The notes below the pieces were generated by a model. It was given only the letters and a program-made list of their open reading frames with translations, did not search any database and was not told the origin of the DNA. 64,000 nt of DNA from Plasmopara viticola (taxonomy: Eukaryota; Oomycota; Peronosporomycetes; Peronosporales; Peronosporaceae): NCBI GenBank assembly GCA_001695595.3, contig MBPM02000114.1, positions 1-64,000 on the forward strand, given 5' to 3'. The position numbers and the translations under genes were made by a program. Position 1 is the stretch's first letter. Every line of letters starts with the position of its first letter. Shown here piece after piece: positions 21,844 through 33,440 of this stretch.

Positions 21844-22416
21844 CTTGGCCGCGCAGTTGCTCGACTTGAATGGATGTATTCGCTAGTTGTCGATTGCTGA
21901 GGAGAAGGCGAAATGAAAAGTGAGAGAGCGAGAAATGATCAAATGCTGATTATTGATGTGGTCGCAGACGCTTTTATCATTAGTCTCTTTCAGTTTTTTA
22001 AAGAGTTTGTATATAAAGTGGCACGGCAAGAGAATTTGCTAGAGAATAAGTTTTCCGAGGTGTCAAGAATTGGGACAGCCAGCTGATTATCTGTTTTACT
22101 TTTCTATGCAATCATAATTAAGGTACCCTTGTCAATCGGCTTTTAGAAATATGTCATTCTCTTGCAAATTCTTTTGCATTGGCACTTCGGTCGATCGTCA
22201 TATACAAAGCTCTCTCAAGATACTGAAAGAGACTCGAGAGTGATTACGCTTGCCGTACAGTTCGCAAGAGACTTGCAAGAGACTATTCTTGCCGTGTCAC
22301 ATCAAATAGGAAGCGCTCTTAAGATATTGCGCTCTCTCACTTTTCATTTCGCCTTCTTCTCAGCAATCGACAACTAGCAAATACATCCATTCAAGTCAAG
22401 CAACTGCGCGGCCAAG
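21844..22416. promoter_or_regulatory. divergent promoter spacer P3 between copies 6 and 7
   Basis: Inr-type elements at 21907-21929 (-) and 22331-22353 (+), both the full TCACTTTTCATTTCGCC form. Halves: left type L, right type R, as in P1. Confidence 0.65.
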
Positions 22417-23795
22417 ATGCAGTTTAATATGCTTGCAGTGCTAAGCCTATATGTCAGTGCCTCCATCCTGCAATCGATTGATGCCCGAGATGCTCCAGCG
22501 GGAATCGCTCCTTGGCTCCTACGGGGACTACAGTCACCACCGCTTAAGCGCGATTGTGACCACCGCAAAAGACACCACGACATGGGCATTGCACTATCGT
22601 CGGCGCCTGGAAGACGATAAATCCCAGGCCACCGAGTCAATAGACTACAGAAACGGCAAAGACGACTATGATTACAAGGACCACGGCCACGATGCTTACG
22701 CCTGCAAGGACGACGACCACAGCCACAAGAGCTTCGTGCACAAGGAACACCGCGGCTACAGCAAATACGGCAAGGACTACGACGACTACAGCCATGAGTA
22801 CCACGGCCACGGCAACGACTTCTACGGCCACGGCAACGACCACTACGGCCACGACAATGACAACTACGGCAACGGCAATGACTACTATGGTTACGGCAAA
22901 GGATAAGGTCGCAAAGCCTTTGGCTATTACCCGGACTACTATTCGTCATACGACGGATTCATTACGCACAAGGATCCGTTCGTTGTGGATCAAAAACCCG
23001 ACAAACTTTGGAGAGAGATTTGAGCGAATCGAAGGGGAAATCCACGTGCTGGTGGTGGTTCCGGCCAAAGACCACACTTCCTCTCTATACGCAGCAATTG
23101 CTGCCACGTTGTTCCAACGCACGTTCTGAACATTCCCAGTACCACGGATTCGAGAACTCAAAAGCTGAAGCAGCAATCGGTGAAGGACTTCAAATGCGAT
23201 TGTGGGAAAAATAAGAACGGCGACTCGATGCTTCTTTGCATGGTGATGAATGTTGGTCTACCGATTCCTGTTGCGATTGCATCTCATCTTTTCTCGACGA
23301 GAACGCGATCGCCTCAAAGGTAATTTTGTGCGAATCGAGAATATTGACGTTGTAAATGACGGATTGCTGCTGTTCAGGCCGGTCGCAAGCGCCTTCGATG
23401 ACCTCGACATTGCGTTCCTTGTCGACAAGCACGATCTGTTAACATTAGATATTTTAATTCAACGATCTAGACGCAGCTGCTCGTGGATAGCTTGACCAAA
23501 GAGCAATGGGATGTACTCGGAGGTGGCTTCGTATCAGCATATTGGAGGGAAAGCACAAGTCCAATTTATTTTGGCGAGCCGGATGGTAAGGCACGTTGGC
23601 GAGCCGGATGGTAAGGCACTTCGTTTTCCAAGCAGATCAATTCTACGTCCTTTTAGGCGCTGTTTGTACCATCTAGCGCAGTTGGCCAGAACAAAGGCGA
23701 TTGCACGAAGGTTGGGTGTCGAAGCGTTCACTTTGGAAGAAAAGATGATATTGCTATTTCTTGGCTATACAAACATCTCCGGAAGTTTGCCATAG
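22417..23795 (+). pseudogene. CRN-HNH chimeric locus, copy 7
   Basis: The signal-peptide frame runs 67 codons to GIALSSAPGRR. The Gly/Tyr/His frame is cut by a C-to-A change (TAA at 22904-22906) after GYGKG. The CRN frame 22668-23129 has LWIKNPTNFG and an exact HVLVVVP, then loses one G after RTF and stops. The HNH part is shifted by an extra T in the ASHLF region, and the domain then reads on with Asn-Asp-Gly. A short tandem duplication (GGCGAGCCGGATGGTAAGGC) lies at 23573-23624, at the same place as in copy 3. Confidence 0.75.
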
Positions 23796-23867
23796 CGACT
23801 TCAATCACATTATCGTGGACGGTGGGTTATATAAGTGTTCGTTTGCTGGGTCGATCTCACTGAAACA

Positions 23868-24288
23868 CGTGTGGTTGGATAGAAGCGGCTCGGAAGGTGT
23901 GACGCTTGATGAACATAGACACCCGGAAGGCTATTTGCACATGCTTCCGTTGTTGTGGATCGAGAACCCGAAGTTTTTCAAAGACTACTTTAAGCCAGGA
24001 AAACCACGTGTCGGTGGTGATCTTATTATTATATGTTATTTTAAGTATGGAATTGCACAATTCGCAAGCTACTTCGCGTTACTGTTACTATCGTACATGG
24101 TTAGATTATGTGGTATGCTTGAAACAAGTAAATCGTTTATTAATTATGACTACTCAGTAAGCCGGTGCAAGACGTCCTGCAGCTGGTGCCGAACGTTCCG
24201 CAGCAAAAAAGGTGTTGCAGGACCCTCTTGGTCTATCGCGCTTTTCGATCTGCGTGATTGTTTGTCACGAAGTCGAGGGGCTGGCTAA
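23868..24288 (+). pseudogene. second CRN N-terminal fragment, copy of locus 7
   Basis: Part of an open frame from 23761 to 24288 (no ATG) that includes the short gap after the HNH end. Reads WLDRSGSEGVTLDEHRHPEG, LLWIENPKFFKDYFKPGK, PRVGGD. Confidence 0.55.
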
Positions 24289-26732
24289 ACCCTAAGCAGA
24301 TAATGAATGCTTCATTTTTGATTCTAACACCCAATCATCTGTAAAATAGATGTCTGGGGCAATTTGCGCAACACGCTGAAGTCGAAGAATGCATCATACA
24401 TGCTTATCCCTGTGACGATAGTACAAAAAAGCTAAATGTAATTCTCATAGAGCGCTTCATTTTAACTGTAATAAAGAGGAATGAGATCATATCATAAACT
24501 ATCATTTGCACCAATTTGATGCTTTTTGTCGTGTGCATATTAACCGGACGCTTTTAACATCTTGTTGAAAAAGCACGAATTAAGCACGAGTTTAAGCAGC
24601 GTCATCTACGCGTGCAGTCGTGATCAAATCCTCATAATACTGTGTCACGATGTTTACAATACTGATCGACAATATGGCCGTTGTAAGGTTAGAAGATGTA
24701 CGTTTGTATACCGTGAGAAACTATACATTTAATTGTGACGTAGCTAAAGGAACTTGTCGATAGAAAATCGACCCAAACACAGCACTTTAAAGTCTGCTAA
24801 ACGCTTTGTATATGTTGATCGAAAAGTAATAGTTTAGATTGGAACATGCGTCACAAAACATTTTTCTTGGTACGTCAAATGTCAGGGATGAATTTCCTTA
24901 ATAAGCTATCCAGGCTCGAAGTGTCCAAATAGATCATGATGAAGGCAACACTTACTCTTTAATCCTCATCCATTTGGTTTGTGTAGAACAATGCATCATC
25001 CACAGCCGGATATTGTGTGCAGTAGAGATCACAGTTGATGACCATTAATTTTTCTTTCTTTGTTTAGAAGGAAAGTAAAGTGATAACACGCATCTCCGTT
25101 CGCCTTTATCCCTATGCGAAGGCAAAGCCTAATTATACGAATGTTCGCATAACTGTTCTACTTTTCTTTCGTCAGACATCTATCTTGTCGTCTGGTACCT
25201 CGTCGTGCGTGTGATGGTCAAGCTTGCTCCCGTCTGCATCCACCACTCAGTAAAAGGGAGCGAATTCATACATGCACTGATTGCATCAGATCAATGCAGC
25301 TGCGTTTGAGCAATACCTGTATAATTGGCTCTTTTGGAACTAGCTGTCGTTCTTTCTGTCGGTGAATTACTAGCACAACAACGTTCTCGAAAATCTGGCG
25401 TTTTGCTGAAATAAACAAAAACGTTTCTGCATCAGAATGGCATGAGTCGTAGCACTGTCGATGATTAAATATGTCTGCTCTTTTATTAGCATCGATTTAG
25501 TAAAGCTTGATGAATATTGCGGCGTAGTATCGCAGTCATTCAAATAAAATGTCTTGAAGCTAGCCTTTTAGCAAGGACTTACGTTCTCCCTTCTGGCCTT
25601 AACATATTTTTACTGAGGTAATTAAGCTTCAACGAAACGAAGTTGCTTGATACGCCTCCGCTCGATGACCAAGCATAACGCCTTTGCACCATTTGTCGTT
25701 CAAGTCTTGCACCATACGTAAAAGTTATATTTCCTTACAATTTTTCATCACGCTGGCGCTTGCCATTCTGTCACTACTCAAAGTAACGCTCGCAACGACT
25801 TGTGCTACCATAACTCATTGCTAATATCGAAAATTGTATACTGTAAATGATGGCATGTGTCGCTCATCATGGTCACGTTGGAATCGCAAGCTCTGCTTTT
25901 TATCGAGTGGCAGCCTGGCCACACGTTTGTCGGACGTGTGGTGTGTTAGACGTCGATAGTGCTAAGTCACAGTCCACTATGATGGTTGATACGAAAAAAA
26001 TTGTATGATGAATCGCTGACAAGGTAGAAGCTAAGCTGCGTTTTGTGTTCTACACTTCCTGTCCAAACATACATTGGCCGGTCGGTATGGACCATACACC
26101 TTACGGTACGATGAAAGCCGTGTAGTTTGTGTTACGGCAAAGATAGCTTTACGACTTTGTAGAAATCCCCAAGAAGAATGTTGTTCCAGCCAGCTTATTT
26201 GACGTATAATTCGATCCTTTTAAGAGCTGCACTCAACCCACATTTTATGGAAGCAGTATGAAGACTACGAGGTGTCGCTTAATTTGCTGTGAGTAGCATG
26301 AGGACCGGGCACGATAATCACCCACAGCGAATCACTACAGGCATCGAGAGGTTTGAGATATGCGCATCCTGTGGTACTGTTGATACAGCTTTTTCATATC
26401 GGTATTGTGGTATCGTTACTGGCAGTCTGTCAATAGTTTGCTACGTACAAGGTCTTTTCTGTGGTTCCTTTGCACCACTGTTATGGCCAGCGAACAATGA
26501 ATTGGAGTAAAGAGTGGCGGTGTATTTGGAAGCGGCAGACCTTTTTAGTCGGTATTAGACAATGTAAAGCACGAGTTTCTCTCTTGCTGGAGATTGGAGC
26601 AAGAGAAAGCTAACGGCGGGACCATTTGTGAATTATACGTTTCAATGCTCTCTATTTTGGAAAAAGGTCGAAGGTGTCCTTCCTGTGGAAGCTCAAGTAT
26701 GTTCAGATGCTCAAATTAATGAGTGCTTATAA
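24289..26732 (-). repeat. D segment copy D2, left piece (reversed)
   Basis: More divergent than D1, D3 and D4. The LHQFD-type frame is degraded here (24500-24735). The hairpin CCACACGT / ACGTGTGG is at 25919-25941. It ends at ATGAGTGCTTATAA, where the other D copies continue into GCATCGTCAAC. I call no gene. Confidence 0.6.
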
Positions 26733-26970
26733 ATCCCTCCGCGAGCGCGTTATATACACTTAACCGATGCTTGCAAGTTGTTCAACGGGTTGCATGTACC
26801 ACGATTAAGAGTTCGGGGTCTCTATTGATGATATATTGATAAATTTTTGAAAAACGTCCTGTTCGATTACAGGATTAAAGTGATACGATCATAAGGCCCA
26901 GGTCTTAGCAGTTTATATTTTTTAAGATAGCGCCAATTTTCTAAAGATTGTTCTATAAATTTCTTTGCCA

Positions 26971-27020
26971 GCGATAAAATTTTAGATGCTACGATAAAAT
27001 ATTAGATGCTACGATAAATT
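26971..27020. repeat. 20-base tandem repeat
   Basis: Two units of TTAGATGCTACGATAAAAT with a third partial unit before them. Nothing else is visible in 26733-27170. Confidence 0.7.
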
Positions 27021-27179
27021 CCGTATCGCGAACGTGAAACTCGTTTTAAAAGTGGTCTCTACTCGTACTTTATCATATGCAATAGACTTCAAGCGAGCTA
27101 GCCTTTTATCACTTAATTACGACCTAAAGCACACATTCGCTTTTAAAGTGCAAACGACATATATTAAATTAACTAATAT

Positions 27180-27202
27180 CGCAGATTTTAACAAAATCTG
27201 CG
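27180..27202. other. perfect hairpin near left end of MULE
   Basis: CGCAGATTTT, loop AAC, AAAATCTGCG: a 10-base perfect stem with a 3-base loop, 23 bases outside the left inverted repeat. It could be a cruciform signal of the element or chance. Confidence 0.6.
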
Positions 27203-27225
27203 ATTTAGGAAAACTTGAACTTTTT

Positions 27226-27270
27226 CTCACCCTTTCTTTAATTTTCACTCACCCGTTGATCAATTGGTCA
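27226..27270 (+). repeat. left inverted repeat of MULE
   Basis: CTCACCCTTTCTTTAA is the exact reverse complement of bases in 29174-29189. CGTTGATCAATTGGTCA matches 29155-29171 with one mismatch. The left repeat has about 12 extra bases between the two blocks. Confidence 0.6.
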
Positions 27271-27446
27271 GATTTAGCATTTTTGTAATGCGCGACACTT
27301 AGTCCAAACTCATTACTGAACTCATTTTCTACTTTCACTTTCTACTCCCACATCCTTCTACGCACGCATATCCTACTAAGCACCCACAATGAACAGCCTA
27401 GCTCCCCCTCCTGCACTTTCTTACCAATCCTTAGAGAAGGCGAAAG

Positions 27447-29161
27447 ATGCTGTTTTTGACCCATTCTTTATCAATGGGATATGCTCTTGTAGCGTTACAC
27501 ACTAGAAAGGTTGGGAATAAAAGAGATGGCGCCGTTAAGGCCCTTACCCTGAACTGCTCCAAAGAACGACGTACGAGAAAGGAGCAAAATTCGGAAAGAG
27601 AAGGAGTGCGCGTGGGAACGATCAAGGCAACTAGATGTTTATTTGCCGCAAGCATACGGCTAGAGAGCGGACTTTGGCAAGTGGAAGTGGACAACGGAGA
27701 GCAAAATCATGAACCATTTGTGCACGTTTCAGCGCATCCACAAGGACAACGATTGACGGAAGGGCAAAATGCAGCAGTTTTGACTCTGGGACGCGCCGGG
27801 GTGACTCCTGGGCGCATCATCATTTCGCCGCACCAAAATGATGGCGTTATTTCGACTGCACAGGACTTTACAATCTTCGCATAGCGGAGCGAAATAGTTT
27901 GTTAGCAGGGCGGACACCTCTGACCGCTTTGCTCGATATCCTCGCAAGCGAGACTCTGTATTTCACACAACATTATGTGGACCAGAAGCTCACGCATTTG
28001 CTTATTATCTTAACGTCGGCAAAAGAATTATGCCAACATTACAGTGCCAACCGCGTTTGGATCATTGACGCAACTTACAAAACGAACAAGTATTGCTTCC
28101 CCCTGCTTCATATTATCGGCGTTACGGTAACGAACAATACCTTTACGTTTTCGTATTGCTTTATAAAAAGTGAGCACACGGGTGATTACTTGTGGGCACT
28201 GTCCCATATCGCCGATGTATTCCAGCAATTCGGCGTGAGAGCCACCGGCACCTTTGTGACGGACAGTAAACTTGCTTTGTTGAATGCCTTGGAAAGGGTT
28301 ATCCCAAATGCCGTTTGTTTTTTTGCCGATGGCATATTAATAAGAATATCCTAGCAAGACAAAAACGAGCATTTCGAACAAACGGGCATGGGAGGAATTT
28401 TTAAGGCAATGGCATCGCCTTGTCTGTCAAGAAACCATTGCTGGTTACGAAGACCAACTTGCAGCGATGCAGCAGGAATTCTCAAATTATCATCAAGTCA
28501 TGCGTTACGTCGAGGAAATCTGGCTCGTCTGAAAGGTCCGATTTGTGTCGGCTTTCTTACATAACAAACCCCATTCCGGACATGTAACTACCAGCCGCGT
28601 AGAGAGTGCCCACGCGGCTCTCAAACGATGGATTACCAGCTCAACGGGAATTTTATTAACCGTTGACGTTGCAGTAAAGCTAGCCTGCGACAATCAGCTT
28701 GCTGGAATCATTCAAAAGCATGCCAAGCAGAGGGCTGTCGCAGATATGCAGTTTGGTCCGCTATTTTCCCAAGTAATGGGAAAAACTTCCGAGGAAGCCC
28801 TCCGTCGGACGCATCGAGAGTTCACCCAGCGATATATCGATGGCAATCGCGGTAATGACCGTGCCGTTTGTGCTAAGTTGCTTACTTCGACAATGGGACA
28901 TCCTTGCCGCCACGTTCTGCTTGGTCGCACAGAGCCACTTGCGGTTGACGACTTCGATCTACATTGGCATCTCGTTCAACCTGCTATACTGGACCATCCG
29001 GTTCTACCAGGCGTAACCCATCGCACTTTGAGTACGTGGAGAATGCGATAAATGCTCCACCGCGACGAAGATGTCGCAATTGCAATCAAGTAGGGCAAAA
29101 CTCTAGAACTTGCGCAAATCAAGGTCGCGTGGCGCACTACAGAAAGGCTAAGTCTGACTAA
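27447..29161 (+). pseudogene. MULE / FAR1-type transposase, broken
   Basis: A basic N-terminal part is open from the ATG at 27447 to a frame change near 27880. The next piece (27899-28354) has the DDE-fold signatures IIDATYKTNKYCFPLLHIIG (first Asp) and VTDSKLALLNALERVIPNA (second Asp). After a frame change near 28320 another frame runs to an in-frame TGA at 28530-28532, then VESAHAALKRW (catalytic Glu region), and a last shift near 29025 into a zinc knuckle, CRNCNQVGQNSRTC. In that knuckle the expected His is Gln. At least three frame changes and one stop mean no active enzyme here. Confidence 0.8.
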
Positions 29162-29189
29162 TTGATCAACGATTTAAAGAAAGGGTGAG
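29155..29189 (-). repeat. right inverted repeat of MULE
   Basis: Overlaps the stop of the transposase frame. Counterpart of 27226-27270. Confidence 0.6.
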
Positions 29190-29343
29190 GTATATAAAGT
29201 ACGTATGACATATATTGAGCATTGTTTTTTTATCAGCTTATAAGCAGTAAAAACCACAAAAAAAAGCTTGTAACACACCTTGTGCAAGTCTTGTTAATGT
29301 GATAAAGACAGTGAACTCGAGACATTTTCTGGTCAAGACATTA

Positions 29344-29661
29344 TCAAATCGGAGCCAGAAAAAGACAGCTTCCGGTCCTTAAAAAAGTAAATGCTGGTAT
29401 GTATCTATAGTCGCACAATTTTCCATTCTCCCTATGTCCCAGTCCAATAATTGGCTTGCCATTATCAAATATTTGGACCCGGTCAAATTTTCTGACTTGG
29501 TTGTCGACACGACCACAATCTTCGACCATCCTACTAATGCCTATATAGCTCCAAGGGCGTAAAACGCATGATATATAGATCACATCGAATTGAAAGTTAG
29601 GATGCATGTAAAAGTGGCTTGCCGCGGTCTCAATTTCCTTTTGTTGTAACAAAGCCTTCAC
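29344..29661 (-). other. 105-codon open frame, no ATG
   Basis: It opens with GTG. Its first internal Met gives MHPNFQFDVIYISC, and the frame is protein-like (SYIGISRMVEDCGRVDNQVR) but unrecognised. Upstream, up to 30000, frame fragments such as VFIDDKRTVDRGASLIHLL suggest an older decayed gene read leftwards. Nothing else is visible in 29190-30042. Confidence 0.25.
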
Positions 29662-30042
29662 AGCTGTCGCGTTTTTGCAATGAGCTTTGTTCTTATCAAG
29701 AGAACGGGTCCTGTCAATAAATCTTCAAATTTATGGACGCAAAATCTTCACCAACCAACTTGTATTTAACAGTGCCTCGAGCTCTTCATGGCAATTACGC
29801 GTTATGGCCTGACGTCTGGCCATGTCGAAGTACTTTTTCATCAGTCTTTTACAAGTCTACTACGGTTTCAGCTTCACGCGCGATACTTTTCGCGTAATCA
29901 AGTCCATCTTGAGCGTCAGTGGAGCAATGTTTTATGACGTATCCTCGATTTTACTTCCATTTTTCAGGAGATGAATGAGGCTTGCACCACGATCCACAGT
30001 CCTTTTATCATCAATGAAGACAGAAGAGGGTAAATAAGCTCT

Positions 30043-30234
30043 CTAGTTATGGAATCTTTCCTCGTGATTACGTTGGCAGAGTTTTCCAGGACTCTGCCGA
30101 ACCGTGGGTCCTGCTTCAATTAGCGGCATCGTCAACAAACCTTCTTTGATGCTTTGTCCAGACCATCTTTCAACTTGTTCTGCATCTCTCCATTTGTGTG
30201 ACGCGATTGGTACAATCCTAGTATTGAGGCTCAC
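30043..30234 (-). other. 63-codon open frame crossing the D2 breakpoint
   Basis: It reads SLNTRIVPIASHKWRDAEQV, then continues past the point where other D copies diverge. The same frame is cut after LLTML in D1, D3 and D4. Its start is not ATG. It may be an exon of an unidentified gene, better preserved here than elsewhere. Confidence 0.25.
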
Positions 30235-31330
30235 AACAGTGTAATTTAGCGGCTCTCGTAAAACTTTCGAGGCTTTAATCTCACATTGAACCCCGACACG
30301 GAATATGGTCTTAGCTTCGTGGAAGGAGGTTGATGAAGTTTTCTTTTATGTTCTCGTTGTCTATTTCTAAAGCTTGGTCCGTTGGTTGATCCGACTGACA
30401 GGTCGTAGGATAGGTGGTGTGCGCTGAGACAAAGTCTATTTTCGCGCGGTGTTCGCAACCGACTTGTTAGCTACTGTGTCGCTATAAGCACCCTTATTAT
30501 ATTGGGACTTGACTACTTCCGATAGCAGGTAGAGCGCGGTCATGTTTTCCGCCCAGGCTCAACTCTGGGTCGACATGTAGCTTACGGTGTCTGTGTGGGA
30601 CAAAACATTTGTTTACCACAAGAACATTGGCCAATCGTGTAATTTATAAAACTTTAATGCTTGAGCCTATATTTTCTACTCTCCTTACGATGTTTTCTAA
30701 AATGAACACCCATCCTTAAGCTTTTATAGAAGTGGGTCGCTATACCGGATCAAGTGTAGCACAAAATACTTATATGCTTTGTCTGATAACTATTGTGCCT
30801 GTTTGGACATTTACACCTTGCTGACTTTAGTGATTGTTGACGGATATAAAAATCGTAAACAGAACGCGGCTGACCTACTACGCAAGTAGATCAAACTCCA
30901 ATTAATACGAAAGCCATGGTTGCGCAATTAATATGAACCCATCAAGCCGATTACATTGTGCTTCGTACGATCGTGTGTTGCTAGTAGGTGGAATGGATCG
31001 GGCTACCGACCTGGTCATATAAGTTTGGCCTTCCCATACTCTCGATACGGTTAGATCACAATAATTTTGACCGCGCATCAAATTGAGTGTATCAAATGAC
31101 GCTAAGTATCCAATCGATCAAACGCTTTTAACCCAGTTTTCCTTTTTGCCAATAGACTACCAGTATCATCAGCGATTGTCTATTGGTATCGCATCGGCTC
31201 TTTGAACTCAAATATCGATGCCTTCGAGTGCTGAATACAGTGGTCGTAAGCGATGGCTACTAGTGTCTACAAAATGTTGGCAAGAGAATGCATAATGATG
31301 ATATGGACAATTTTGGGTGTCAAGAATCAG
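30125..31330 (-). repeat. D segment copy D2, right piece (reversed)
   Basis: Matches 8710-7525 read backwards, with more differences than D3 or D4 show. No gene is called. Confidence 0.6.
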
Positions 31331-31488
31331 CGCACCATTTCGACTTTAATGGAAAGTTGACCATGACACCATGATAAACATAACAAAAATTCGCTTTATT
31401 ATATTGCATTGAACATAGCAAGGAGGGCTAACTATAGTAAAGGGCGAGCTATTTTCCAAAACATCTTCAATGGATTTTTTGTTACAGT

Positions 31489-31801
31489 CGAAAAAATGTT
31501 TCTTCCATGTGAGAACAGCACACAATCAAGACTACGATCGTGCCCCGAGAGGCTGGAAATGAACTCAAGCGCTGAGCCGCCCTTGGCTGCGATGTCCTCC
31601 ATCTCACTCACGAACCACAACTTGATCTCCTTGTTCGGCACCTCCTGTTGTCAGAAGTGGCTTGTCAGATGTCGTTGCGGTTTCATTGTTTGATCGTAGA
31701 AAGTTTAATTCCAAAATAGCCTCATTGAGCCCCGTAGGGCCACAGTGTAGCCGGATTCCGGGTGTCGCCATGCGCACCGGCGGGACTTTGAGCTTCGACA
31801 T
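31489..31801 (-). pseudogene. WD40 fragment resembling N-terminus of CAF-1 p60 subunit (copy C3)
   Basis: Two frames: MSKLKVPPVR to TTGGAEQGDQVV (31604-31801), then KEIKLWFVSEMED and SSLSGHDRSLDCVLFS (31432-31641). One extra base near the GGA-E junction separates them. The Lys in NKEIKLW fits the WD40 consensus better than the Ile of copy C2. Confidence 0.55.
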
Positions 31802-32166
31802 GACTAATGACGATTCAAGGTTTTTCCAAAACCACTCAAAGTCATAATCCCATGACTAGTACCGATCCTAAGTATCCTAAAGCAAATAGCCTCTAAAGTG
31901 AGTACTATTAAACTATTTGATATGTCCGTGCAAAATACGCAAGCAGCATATATTAGACGCTGACTCGCCGACTGTAGTTTTGACACAATAAAAGCTGCTA
32001 ATGCCGATCTAAACTTGAGCAATTCGATAATGGAAGTTGGTCGAAGATTTTAAGGTTTGCAGTAAAACAAATTTCGTGTCTGTTCGCGTTGAGAAGGAAC
32101 TGCATAGCAGCAGATAAAGTCTAATTCTCAATTGTTGTCAAGATTACTGTGACGTAAAGTATTCAT

Positions 32167-32409
32167 TCAAATTAGCGACTGTAAACAGCATGGCCATAGA
32201 TGACTGTATGGTACGGTCAACCGAGACCATGAAGCCGAGTGAAGTCGTCTAGCCGTATGCTGTATGATCAAATTACAAAACACCATTTTAATGTTGAATT
32301 TGTTGCTGTTAAGGCCATATTTGGATTCAACAGCTGTGTAGCCTACAATAGAAGCGGTTGTGGCGTCGTCCTCAATTAAGTTTACCGTGTTGGAAGCAGT
32401 CTTTTGCAT
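32167..32409 (-). CDS. hypothetical 80-aa ORF (Q3)
   Basis: Identical in protein to the ORF at 828-1070. Unrecognised. Confidence 0.25.
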   Translation of the reverse strand: MQKTASNTVNLIEDDATTASIVGYTAVESKYGLNSNKFNIKMVFCNLIIQHTARRLHSASWSRLTVPYSHLWPCCLQSLI

Positions 32410-32892
32410 TTAAGACCGTGAGCTGAAGTTGAACGTCTTCTGGAGACGAGTCCAATGAACGATGAAAGTATATGATGATAAAGCAACATTTGCACTATAA
32501 CTTATTTTTCTCTTTTTACACACTCCTTGACCCCCATCCCTACACTATTAGAAACAGAAAAAAATAAAAATCCAATTTTGACAAGCCCCATCCTATGGTG
32601 TCAATGGGCAGAAAACACTGAAGCACAAAACTATAACAATTTAAATCATCAACATAATTACGGACGCAGAAAACCAACACAACATTTGTTTAGTCAGGTG
32701 GTTGGTCTTTTTTTGTCTGGATGTAACATAAATGTCAACAAATAGCTACCACTACGCGATGAAGTAACTACAGTAGCTTTTCGTAACAGAATTACAAAAT
32801 ATGAATCAGTCGTGAGTTAATTAAATTGTGATCCTGAATTATATTCTATACAATATACGAGCATACCCCATATACCACATACACTACAAAAA
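32410..32892 (+). other. T-type interval, copy T3
   Basis: Copy of 1071-1554. The ATG-less frame lies at 32527-32745, ending FLSGCNINVNK. No gene is called. Confidence 0.4.
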
Positions 32893-33177
32893 ATGTCTGA
32901 GTTTGAAATGTCTGAATTTGAAGTCTATGAGCAAAATGCCTCATACTGTCGATGGTTATACAACGAACAATCGGAAGACTCGAATATAATACGCTTTTTA
33001 GCCAGCAAGTTTCAAGCTGGAGACGATAGCTATATCGTGCGTCGGGGCAAACATAAGAACAAGTTCGTTAAGTGGATTGTTGAAAACGATGAGCAATACT
33101 TCAGTTGGAGGTTTAAATATGTATCTGTCAAGAATAAATATCCATCTTTCAAAGATAAGTCACGGCATAAGAATTAG
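32893..33177 (+). CDS. hypothetical 94-aa protein (S3)
   Basis: Same protein as the copy at 1555. Lies directly upstream of, and opposed to, the tail of copy 8. Confidence 0.5.
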   Translation: MSEFEMSEFEVYEQNASYCRWLYNEQSEDSNIIRFLASKFQAGDDSYIVRRGKHKNKFVKWIVENDEQYFSWRFKYVSVKNKYPSFKDKSRHKN

Positions 33178-33440
33178 CTACTTTTTTTTCTTCTCTTCAG
33201 CTGAAACCTGTTAGCTGCTTGTCGAGGTTCTGTTATTAGCGCGAAGCTCTTCTTCGCTAACACGATATCAGATCATACAGGTGATTAGAACGAACGAGCG
33301 TCACAGGCTTCTATTCAACCACACGTGTTCCAATGAGATCGACCCAGCAAACGAACACTTATATCACCGTCGACGATAATGTGATTAAAGTCGCTATGGC
33401 GGACTTTTGGAAATGTTCATATTGCAAAGAAATAGCAATT

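Larger units (their letters stand above)
26733..30124 (+). mobile_element. interruption of D2 carrying a MULE-type element
   Basis: These 3.4 kb are absent from D1, D3 and D4. The core is a transposase pseudogene between two inverted repeats (27226-27270 and 29155-29189). The flanking 26733-27225 and 29190-30124 are also absent from the other D copies, and I cannot tell whether they arrived with the element or are older sequence deleted elsewhere. I see no clear target duplication. Confidence 0.65.

Noticed and set aside
27034..27288. 84-codon ORF at the left edge of the MULE
   Set aside because: AT-rich, overlaps the hairpin and the inverted repeat, no family resemblance.
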